This document shows, piece by piece, positions 55,480-64,000 of a stretch of DNA of 64,000 nucleotides. Source of the DNA: Paralithodes platypus. Taxonomy: Eukaryota; Arthropoda; Malacostraca; Decapoda; Lithodidae. The stretch spans positions 45,973,403 to 46,037,402 of the forward strand of contig CM064492.1 of NCBI GenBank assembly GCA_032716605.1, read 5' to 3'. The number at the start of each line of letters is the position of its first letter. Position 1 is the first letter of the stretch. Both the position numbers and the translations under genes were made by a program. The notes under the pieces were generated by a model. That model was not told the DNA's origin, did not search any database, and saw nothing but the letters and a program-made list of their open reading frames with translations.

Positions 55480-56527
<1,048 letters not shown>

Positions 56528-56591
56528 GGTACGCAGTGCGTGGTGCCCGATAGGAACACGCGTACATTCAGGGCACCACACACTGCGTACC
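56528..56591. repeat. Perfect-type hairpin, 21-bp stem
   Basis: The arms are GGTACGCAGTGCGTGGTGCC(C) and (G)GGCACCACACACTGCGTACC, with one mismatch in 21 and a 22-base loop. It could be a miniature element end pair, or a precursor-like RNA hairpin if transcribed in the intron. Confidence 0.7.
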
Positions 56592-56819
56592 TTCTGGACC
56601 ACCCTTGAGGTAAATTGAATTGGATGGTACTCGGACAGTTTCAGCGAAAAGTGACTCATATTCAACCTTGTAATAGAGGTGGCTTTAGAATGTCATGTAA
56701 TTTGGCTTAATCAAGATTATCTGCACTTTTATCTAAAAAAAACTTAAACATGATTTTCTTCACTTTATGCTCAACCAATGAACCATTCTTAGAACCACTT
56801 AGAACACATTAATCAACTC

Positions 56820-56872
56820 TGCGTAAGCAGAGTGGTATCGCCCCCCGTATAGTGGTACATGCTAACCGAAAT

Positions 56873-56903
<31 letters not shown>

Positions 56904-57060
56904 CGAGAACTCCTCCTAGACCGTTTGACGGATTTTCACCAAACTTCACACGAACCTCCGGTGCGTGAATGCGACGGTAATTAAAAACATATTTTTTGAA
57001 TGTGTGCAATAGATCTTAGGTCCAAAAAAAAAAATCCCCCCCCCCCCACAACCAACCACC
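56820..57060 (+). repeat. Dispersed-repeat-like block with (GTCT)n
   Basis: A (GTCT)n run at 56872-56898 is followed by CCGTCCGAGAACTCCTCCTA, GACCGTTTGACGGATTTTCACC and AAACTTCACACGAACC. It has the look of a conserved interspersed repeat. I cannot name the family. Confidence 0.45.
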
Positions 57061-57139
57061 CCGTTGCCATAGCATCGTGGGGGTTCTGGAGGCGAAAATA
57101 ACTTGCCCTGCATTTGTTAGGTTAAGTTAGTTTAGTTGA

Positions 57140-57335
57140 CATTAGAAGTGATGGTAGTAATAGTGGGGATGATGGTGATAATAGTGATAATAATGACAGT
57201 AGTAATGATGATGACAGTACAGTAGTAGATATGATGGTGAAAGTACTAGTAGTAGTGATAATGGTCATAATAGTAGTGATGATGGTGACAAGTAATGATG
57301 ACAGTTGTAGTGATGGTAGTGACAATGGTGACAGT
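57140..57335. repeat. Imperfect GATGATGGT/AGTAGT microsatellite, left part
   Basis: Trinucleotide-like GTAGTGATGATGGTGA sequence, continued at 58266-58400 on the other side of LINE-E. Confidence 0.85.
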
Positions 57336-58265
57336 ACCCGTGAGGACACGGGCCGACTGCAGGAAGACATGAATGTAGTGTTCCAGTGGACCAGGGAAAA
57401 CAACATGCAATTCAATGAGGAAAAATTCCAATTAATACGGTACGGAGATAATAATGGTGTTAAAGAAATTACAAATTACTTAACAGAATCTAACCACATA
57501 ATAGAACGGAAAGACAGTGTGAAAAAAGACCTTGGGGTATTAATGTCTGAAAATATGGGTTTCAAAGTACATAACCAGGTCAAAGTGGCGGCTGCAAAAC
57601 GTCTAACGGGTTGGATTCTGCGTACTTTTAAAACACGCAGTGAATTGCCTATGATAACGCTCTTCAAATCTCTAGTGCTACCGCGGCTTGAATACTGTAG
57701 CGTATTAACATCCCCATACAAAGCAGGTGAAATAAATGACGTAGAGAGTGTACAAAGAAATTTCACTTCGCATATAAGTTCGATAAAACATCTACACTAT
57801 TGGGAGCGTTTAAGAGCACTGAATCTGTACTCACTGGAACGTAGAAGAGAACGTTACCTAATAATATACACATGGAAAATCGCAGAGGGTTTAGTACCAA
57901 ACCTACATACTCCGATAGTCATGAAATTCAGTGATAGGAGAGGCTGGGAATGCGAAATCCCCCGGATGAATAACAGGGGTGCTATGGGCTCTCTGCGAGA
58001 GGGCTGGTTATCACACAGAGGCCCACGTCTCTTCAACAAACTCCCACGGCGAGTAAGAGACATGAGGGACATCTCGTTAGACAACTTCAAGAGAGCCCTA
58101 GATGTCGAACTGCAAAAAGTGCCAGACGAGCCCATCCTCGCAAGGGAGCGAGCTGTCGCTTCAAACAGTCTACTGCACCAAATCACCACCCATAACGAGG
58201 GGCGTCGCGCTCCTTGGTGCCGCTAGAGGAGCGGCGAACACATCCAAAGGTATCCAAAGGTAAGG
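57336..58265 (+). pseudogene. LINE-E 3' fragment inserted in a microsatellite
   Basis: The frame opens with TREDTGRLQEDMNVVFQWT and NEEKFQLIRYGDNN, then SVKKDLGVLMSENMGFKV, KRLTGWILRTFKTRSELP and LVLPRLEYCSVLTSPYKAGE. It runs on through RERYLIIYTWKIAEGLVPNL and GPRLFNKLPRRVRDMRDISL, and ends with HQITTHNEGRRAPWCR at 58226. This is the post-RT half of a LINE ORF2 related to LINE-F. The 3' end repeats ATCCAAAGGT twice, its tail type. The remaining coding part has no frameshift. Confidence 0.87.
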
Positions 58266-58400
58266 TAAGTATTAGTGATGATGGTGAAAGTTGTAGTGAT
58301 GATGACAGTTGTAGTGATGATGAGAGTCGTAGTGATGATGGTAAGAGTAGTAGTGATGACTATAATAGTAGTAGTAATGATGATAGTGACTAATAGTGAT
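58266..58400. repeat. Imperfect GTAGTGATGATG microsatellite, right part
   Basis: Continuation of the microsatellite at 57140-57335, split by LINE-E. Confidence 0.85.
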
Positions 58401-58459
58401 GATGGTAACCCATCGCAGAGTTGGGTATGCCGTTTTGATTTTGGGCGAAACGGCACGTC

Positions 58460-58612
58460 TATTTTATTATTATGTTATCTCCACTAACCAACTTTACTCC
58501 TAAACTCGATTAATGAAATTAACAAACACATGTGGTAGTCCGGGGATTCGAACCCAGGACGCTCACACCGAAAACCAACACACTTATGCATTGCACCACG
58601 AAGACAGTTGAA
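58460..58612 (-). mobile_element. tRNA-derived SINE
   Basis: The minus strand has GTCTTCGTGGTGCAATGCAT (A-box-like) and GGGTTCGAATCCCCGG (B box), then runs into an A/T-rich tail (AATAATAAAATAGA). The acceptor arms do not pair, so it is not an active tRNA gene. Confidence 0.65.
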
Positions 58613-58619
58613 TATGAGA

Positions 58620-59123
58620 AGGAAAAGGAAATGACATGAAATAGAGTTCAGTAGCACTAAGGTTTTCTCCCTTATCCAACACACACACAAGTGATCTGCC
58701 TTGTGTGAGAGGGATCTGCCTTGTGTTACAGAGATCTGCCTTGTGTTAGAGGTATCTGCCTTGTTTGGGACAATCAGCTTTTTGCAGTCTCCCATATTCT
58801 TATGTTCTTATATTTCGCCTTTCTTGGTTAATGACAGCACTGCTTTCTTCCTCGATCGAGTGGAAATCCGCGGATAACGCGTACTTTTTGCGCGAATAAC
58901 AAGTGATGGGATATTTAGGGGTATCCGCGGATAGCAAGGATCGCGGATACTTGGAACGCGGATAACGGGAGTGCACTGTACTGTAGTAATTTCACAATGG
59001 TAGGCTACTTTTTTTCCCCTCCCTCAAAAGCTCTACTTCTTCTTCTACTGATATTCTGAGTAGACATTGATCCCAAATTATGACATAGAATATTTAGTAA
59101 TTAACAATATCTTCTTGTTTCAG
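58620..59123. other. End of intron 1
   Basis: Four copies of GATCTGCCTTGTGTNAGAG-like sequence lie at 58693-58770. At 58855-58985 ATCCGCGGATA motifs and an end reading CACTGTACTGTAG suggest a decayed pogo-type element. The splice acceptor follows. Confidence 0.45.
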
Positions 59124-59277
59124 CCTATATTGATGCCTGCATTAGTGGTTGAACAGTTCCCTCACTATGGCTTGTATGCCTATGGCGAAGGGGACTTCAC
59201 TCCCTCACTGAAAAAGGGACGTTTCTCGGGAGTACCAGTGCTCTTCATCCCCGGTAATGGAGGCTCACACAAACAGG
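59124..59277 (+). CDS. PGAP1: PGAP1 exon 2
   Basis: This 154-bp exon is preceded by TTCTTGTTTCAG and followed by the donor GTAAGT at 59278. It encodes 51 residues plus one base. They include FPHYGLYAYGEGDF, then GVPVLFIPGNGGSHKQ, the diagnostic start of the PGAP1 alpha/beta-hydrolase domain (family form: PxYGLYxYGEG...GxPVLFxPGNxGSxKQ). The oxyanion-side PGNxGS loop is intact. The split codon begins with G, fitting the conserved Val-Arg that follows in the family. Exon 3, and the catalytic Ser motif further on, are not in the window. Confidence 0.93.
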
Positions 59278-59695
59278 GTAAGTTGGAATGTGACTGATCT
59301 GATGTACATGTATATGTCACCGATATTTTTCTGGTACTGTCAGTTATAGCTGTGAAAATAATTGTTAATATGTTTGCATAGGTACGTGAACTCATATTTC
59401 ATACTCAAACACATATACCGGTACTGTATGCACATTTGTTTGTTTTATGAAATCCTCATTAGACCTTATTAGCATACTTTATCAGGAGAAGGCTGCAGGC
59501 ACCAGTTGAACTGGGAGGTACCGGTACTCCCTGGAAGTACTATACAGTAGGTGGCTGATAGGGATAGCTGGAACTCCTGTTTCACCACCTGGCCAACTTT
59601 GCTTACCTATTCTGTGCCTTACAAACATAGAACTCCACCTTACCCACCAAAACACCTTCTCTAACTATGAATACACTATACCACTAACATAATAT
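59278..59695. other. Start of PGAP1 intron 2
   Basis: The donor is GTAAGTTGG. No repeat or gene is recognised here. Several CCGGTAC motifs are present. Confidence 0.5.
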
Positions 59696-59970
59696 AAACC
59701 AATATCTGGACCCCCTCCTTTGATAGCACCAGCTGTAGTGAGCGACGCAATCAATAAAATGAAGGGCGGTAAAGCTCCAGGGTGCTCTGACATTGTCGAT
59801 GAGATGATAAAAGCCTCAGGGGAGACTGGTGTCAACTTAGTCACCGAGTTGATAAACACCATTATTAAAGGTGAGAAAATCCCAGAGGATTGGCACAAAA
59901 GTGTAATAGTAAATATATACAAAGGAAAAGGGGATGCGCTAAATAGAGGTAATAGGATCGTTCAATCTGT
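59696..59970 (+). pseudogene. LINE-H reverse transcriptase fragment
   Basis: The sequence is nearly identical to 52248-52510 and encodes IAPAVVSDAINKMKGGKAPG, CSDIVDEMIKASGETG and IPEDWHKSVIVNIYKGKG. It is truncated at both ends, which is unusual for target-primed insertion, so it may be the product of a deletion or local rearrangement. Confidence 0.88.
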
Positions 59971-60365
59971 ATACAAGCTTGCCAGATGTCACCAGATTCG
60001 CCAATTATCGTAATAAAATGTGAACAAGACTAAGAAGGGTGTCAGTTTCTAAATTATTTGTCGTTTTTCCTGAAGTTAGAGTCTTATGACAAGCGGTTTT
60101 AATCTTATATATTCTTCATATATATTATAATAATCTCATATATATTTTAGCTCACTACTTTATTGTAGGCTATATTTAAAATAAGAGAGCAGGAAAAAAT
60201 ATTGTGTTGTGAAATAAATCCATTACAAAATGGTAAATACTGGTTGCAAAAAATAAATAGTATATATATGATTTACCTTCTTTTGTATGCTAATGATGTA
60301 TTTATGATAGTGGTATCTAAATTAAACAACGCTTTTATGATTAAATTGACATTTCATTCATAATA
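59971..60365. other. AT-rich intron sequence
   Basis: I see no gene or repeat here. Confidence 0.55.
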
Positions 60366-61245
60366 AATAATAATAATAATAATAATATTTATTCAGTTAG
60401 CATTTTACAATGTTGGTACCACATAATATGTTACAAATATGACATGTACCAGCTTTGCATAATTCCAACTAAGGATAGCCCAATAAGGCCGTTAGGCGTA
60501 TTTCCATTGGGGTCCTTGTGGGATTAAGTTAGCTGGGGAAAAGGGGGAGAATAACAAATGTAAATTAATATGATTAGTAGATACTTTAGAGAGAGTATTT
60601 TTCGTGGGTTATATTAAGATACCTTACATACTATTGTTGGACTGGTCAAAATATTTCAGTAATCATTTCCGTTTGACTTGCCTATCTCTATGTTGTATTT
60701 AGTTGTAGACATAAGCTTGGTGCTCCCTTCTCGCAGCTGTTCGGTTCAGGTGCTCCTTCAAGCTACGTCTGAAGGAATACAATGTTCTCTTTTCACGGAT
60801 TGACTGGGGTAGGTTGTTCCAGTCTTTGATGGCAGTGAAGAAGAATGTTAGTTTACCCTGTCCTTGGATTCTCGGAACTGTAAAATTATACATCCTATTC
60901 CGTGTATTGTGTCCATTCCTTTCATTTGCTTTAACAAAATTAATCTTTAAATACTCAGGAGCCCTATCATAAAATATCTTGAAGGCATTAATGAGTCTGA
61001 TTTGTTTTGCCATGTCAGAGACATTGAACATACCAAGTGACTGAAGTTGAACCTGGCCAACATGCGATCTGGGTCCTAGGTTCAGCATGAACCTAACCAT
61101 TTTATTTTGAGTGACCTGAAGTATGTGCTTTGCTGATTTAGATGCTGCAGAGTAGCCTACCAGGATGACAGAATAGTCAAAATGACATTGAACAAGCGCT
61201 TGGCATAGGTTCTTTTTGGTCGCCGCTGGCAAGCATCCCACCTGT
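60366..61245 (-). pseudogene. LINE-G 3' fragment with C-terminal ORF2 region
   Basis: A 180-codon minus-strand frame (61241-60699) reads KKNLCQALVQCHFDYSVILV, then TQNKMVRFMLNLGPRSHVG, FKIFYDRAPEYLKINFVKAN, VPRIQGQGKLTFFFTAIKDW and RTAARREHQAYVYN. This is the thumb/connection end of a CR1/L2-like LINE protein. It is followed by a 3' UTR with the SINE-shared block (60469-60516) and an (ATT)n tail at 60366-60387. The remaining frame is undamaged. The 5' end is truncated near 61250. Confidence 0.87.
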
Positions 61246-61253
61246 CTATATTA

Positions 61254-61741
61254 TAGGTTTGACTCCTGCAAGGAGATAAAGAAAACCTAATATTTAGTAG
61301 TGGCCCCGTAATCATTGACGAACATGCCTATTACATAAGGCACCCTCTTCAAACACTCATCCGCCGTAGTTTGAATCTACCGCGCAGAGCATAAAAAATT
61401 TGAGGAGCCTTCATCATGAGCGCATGCGACCTCACTCATGGCTTCAGTCATTATGAATTGGGTTCTCACTACGAAAAAACTTCGTAAAAAATAAAAACAA
61501 AAATAAAATAAGAATAACTATTCAATAAGCTTTCCATCATATCGTGGATGTACTTGTGTGGATCTTTGACCAGACGCTAATTCAGGCGTCATTCTTCCTT
61601 CACTGACATATCAAGTAAACTAAAATCCTCAATACATCAACGAATGGGAAGGGGATGGTCGGGAGGGCCCCAGTCGTCAATGATTACGGGGCCACTACTA
61701 AATATTAGGTTTTCTTTATCTCCTTGCAGGAGTCAAACCTA
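61254..61741. mobile_element. MITE with ~70-bp terminal inverted repeats, TA-flanked
   Basis: TAGGTTTGACTCCTGCAAGG at the left is the exact inverse of the right end, and the match continues through AAACCTAATATTTAGTAGTG and GCCCCGTAATCATTGACGA. The outer bases are TATA on both sides, so a TA target is likely. Just outside the right end, 61746-61790 repeats the inner part of the inverted repeat (TTAGTGGCCCC..CATTGACGAACATGCC), so the site already held a relative. Confidence 0.85.
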
Positions 61742-62085
61742 TAATTTATTAGTGGCCCCTCCATCATTGACGAACATGCCTGATATCTAAGACTGGAGGG
61801 GGACATTCGTAATCATATCATAACTCTAGTAAAAGCAGATAATCAAACAACCACATAGTATTCTTACTTTGTAAAAAAGATATATTTGGGTGCATAAACT
61901 TTATACAGCCTAAATCTTCAAAAAAGGGGTACAAGCAGGCGCGTGCTTCGAAGAAGCCTGCTTGAAAAAGGGTTAACTCTGAGACTCTGTACACAGATCT
62001 GCTAGTTAAGAAGGCACCCCACTTAAAGTAAGTGGTGAAAAATAAAAACTTATAAGTTCACATGTGCACATATAAACCCCATTAA

Positions 62086-62565
62086 CCCTCTCACCACGGA
62101 AGGCCTCTTGAACGCCCATAAAAAAGCATATAACAGCTGCCCGGAAGGCCTCTTGAATGCCCAGTGGTTGAAAGCCTGTGAGCTTCGTGTGCGAGGCGTC
62201 GGTCCGACGCATGTAAACAACAGCCGGCTGGACCGACGCCCCGCATCTCCGGCCACAAGAAGGAGAGCGTCGCTTGTTCGTGTGTGCCTGTATGTTGTTG
62301 TTAAGTATCGAAAAGTGGTGTAAAGTGGCTGTTTTGGCCATAAAGTTATCTCCAATGAAATCATCATCACAGCTCAACCAGTTGACTTAGAGAGCTCTAC
62401 TTAATGCCATTCTACAGGTAAATAACACAGCTACGCTTGGGGATGCGCGGGAATGCGGGAAGCAGTCTGATTAACGAATATACGGTAGCCTAGCCTAGAC
62501 GTTTTTCGGCCAAAACACCCGGGTTTCGAGGAATATATATATAATACATAGCCGGGGCTGGAGGG
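62086..62565 (-). mobile_element. TTAA-flanked MITE, copy E
   Basis: Flanked by TTAA at 62082-62085 and 62566-62569. It is almost identical to copy B but keeps the TACGGTAGCCTAGCCTAGAC stretch lost there. The ORFs through it recur in copies A, B and D and are shared repeat sequence. Confidence 0.88.
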
Positions 62566-62569
62566 TTAA

Positions 62570-62959
62570 ACTAGTGGATATATTCCTAAAAATATAACCA
62601 AACATAAATGAATTCTTGTACTTTCGCAGAAGTATTGAACTCGTGTACTTATGCAGAAGTACTTACATCAAAAATAAAAGTCGTAGTTGCAACTACTGAG
62701 ATTTCTTAAAAATCTATTACTTCACAGCCAAAACTACTTACAACAAGAATTGTTGTATTACTACTATTGGACTTTAGCACAATTTCCTGTAATGAATACT
62801 ACAGAGAAATTTTATATCACAATACCTACAAACAGTATCACAGTTCGTATGTTCCGTACACATACTCCGGCGGGGTCTAGGGTGTCCTATGTTACTGACT
62901 GCACCCCCCCCCCCCCCCTCTTTTTCTTGAAATTAAACAAAAGTGACTAAAAGGGCCGC
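62570..62959. other. Low-copy stretch with C-run
   Basis: C15 run at about 62904-62918. Nothing else is assignable. Confidence 0.5.
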
Positions 62960-64000
62960 CTAGACCCTCTGCCTTAAAGCTATACATGGCAAGGAAGGTT
63001 TGTCGAGAGCTACTGAAAGGTATCGAGTCAAAAACGTATGATTAGAGGCCCACAACTGTGTGGACTTAATATCTTCAACCGAAAGATTATTAAGGAAACG
63101 TAAAGAGGCTGCCCCCTTGCGTAAATCGTGGGTTTTGCCCACAACGCCGGGATTACTCTCTTTAACCTGTGGAGCCCCGGCTAGTTTTGTATTGTTTGTT
63201 CACCAGAACCCGGCCGGTTTTCAAAAAATGGTTTTATTCCAGAAACAATAGCGAATGGGCTAGGAATGAAGGAAAAACCACGAAAAACTGCTCAAAAAGC
63301 TTAAAGAATGGTCCTACAGAGCCCCCAAAAACGTATTTTACAAGAGTAAAAAATTGAAGGCAATTACCCCAAAAAAACAGGTTATTGCGCGCTCACGCGC
63401 ACGCACGTGGACTTTGAGAGTTTTCAACCATCGGCACGGTTGCGTAGGATACCTACACAGTTCCCATACAAATCTGAGCCCTCTCGAGTGGCTACACCTG
63501 AGGTTACGGTCGGAGCAATTAGGGTGACTCGTCAGACGCGTCGCTGGGGCTGTGCGTTACATACATCGCCGCCGGGGCTGAACGGGTTAAAGACCTCGAC
63601 CAAGAGAGAAGCCAGTATACGTTTCATCAAGCGTTTACCCGTACTTGCTACCCATAAAGCACCCTGGTGATTTAGAGGTGCCACTCTCAAATATTTGGTT
63701 AGAGCTTGCACTGGACAAAATGATGGTGCACCTTTCCCCTTTTCAACGCCGGCACCGTGAACTCTGAAAACACATGTTCACTGTGCTCATTCTTGGCTAT
63801 GAATCCTGGGGAAGGTGCAATATGAATACACTCATTAAGCCTACCAAACCTGAGGCAATTAGGTGTGTTGCTCATCGCCTCTAGCTCAGAAACTCTGTTC
63901 CCGGTAGCCAAAGCCATAAGGAATACTGCCCTTTTTAAAAGTAATGTAAAATCTGCAGTATTTTGGTACAGACGGGAATGAAGTAACGACAATGCCTTGT
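62960..64000 (-). pseudogene. Tyrosine recombinase of a DIRS/Ngaro/Crypton-type element, interrupted
   Basis: The gene enters from the right edge. The minus frame 63992-63699 has LLLKRAVFLMALATGNRVSE, the usual box with the first catalytic Arg in its A-T-G-x-R-x-S-E form. A frameshift near 63710 leads to PVQALTKYLRVAP and LWVASTGKRLMKRILASLL. The MITE at 63166-63586 then interrupts. After it come KTHDLRKGAASLRFLNN (the His-x-x-Arg box) and LWASNHTFLTRYLSVA, with the candidate nucleophile Tyr, ending at 62960. All catalytic positions of a tyrosine recombinase are therefore visible. Such enzymes cut and rejoin DNA through a circular intermediate. Which YR element class it belongs to needs the rest of the element. 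Confidence 0.8.
63166..63586. mobile_element. TTAA-flanked MITE in the tyrosine recombinase
   Basis: Flanked by TTAA at 63162-63165 and 63587-63590. The ends are CCTGTGGAGCCCCGGC and, inverted, CCCGTTCAGCCCCGGC. It is 421 bp, has a different body from copies A-E and no transposase. Removing it restores the recombinase frame as EVFKESNPGVVGKTHD. Confidence 0.85.

Noticed and set aside
58855..58985. Complete pogo-type element with ATCCGCGGATA motifs
   Set aside because: Only one plausible end (CACTGTACTGTAG) is seen and no matching left end or TA pair was found, so it is mentioned only as a possible relic.

Overview
The window looks like a piece of a large, repeat-rich invertebrate nuclear genome. 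It has no operons and no bacterial-type gene density. AATAAA signals and spliced exons are present. Short runs related to TTAGG (the arthropod telomere unit) are scattered through the low-copy DNA. Most of the length is old LINE, SINE, MITE and satellite DNA. A decapod crustacean is my best guess from the flavour of the RTE and CR1-like LINEs and the TTAGG-like runs. This is inference and I put it at about 0.6.

Only one host gene is recognisable. An exon at 22384-22518 (+) and an exon at 59124-59277 (+) join in frame to give the N-terminus of a GPI inositol-deacylase (PGAP1). Between them lies one intron of about 36.6 kb, so the right-hand 41 kb of the window is PGAP1 gene body. The 22 kb on the left is upstream sequence.

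Layout. 1-1275: microsatellites and a foldback element. 1440-6420: a LINE (called LINE-A here) split by a nearly full-length RTE retrotransposon with an open 1038-codon ORF. 6421-11180: a 4.76-kb array of a 32-bp minisatellite. 11181-12600: an LTR-like end. 12603-12845: a tRNA-derived SINE. 12900-15875: a ~170-bp tandem repeat split by LINE-B, which is itself split by a TTAA-flanked MITE. 15960-18617: a minus-strand Gag-like, proline-rich relic with 363-bp in-frame repeats, preceded on its strand by a SINE and a 2-kb candidate LTR (18991-21030). 22.2 kb: PGAP1 exon 1. 22.5-28.4 kb: low-copy intron with GC-rich hairpin modules, a hAT MITE and a TTAA MITE. 28.4 kb: a U4 snRNA-like sequence. 28.7-36.7 kb: LINE-C, a CR1/L2-like element split by a TTAA MITE and by two tandem copies of LINE-D. 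38.1 kb: a SINE that borrows the LINE-D tail. 40.1 kb: a pogo-type foldback element. 41.7-48.1 kb: LINE-F, whose ORF1 has a PHD finger and CCCH fingers. It is split by a MITE, an inverted RTE copy and two further fragments. 48.1-49.1 kb: RTE-2. 49.9-54.6 kb: LINE-H (RTE-like), split by a hAT element that itself carries a LINE-E fragment, by a MITE and by a LINE fragment. 54.6-59.1 kb: a pogo MITE, a 490-bp CT microsatellite, LINE-E and a SINE. 59.1 kb: PGAP1 exon 2. 59.3-64 kb: LINE fragments, MITEs and a broken tyrosine recombinase at the right edge.

Many nested insertions can be dated relative to each other because target-site duplications and broken reading frames rejoin exactly. The most interesting items are the two LINE/SINE pairs with shared 3' tails, the TTAA MITE family in five copies, the U4-like sequence just upstream of LINE-C, the 32-bp satellite, the Gag-like repeat protein, and the RTE element whose stop codon is supplied by its own TAGA tail.
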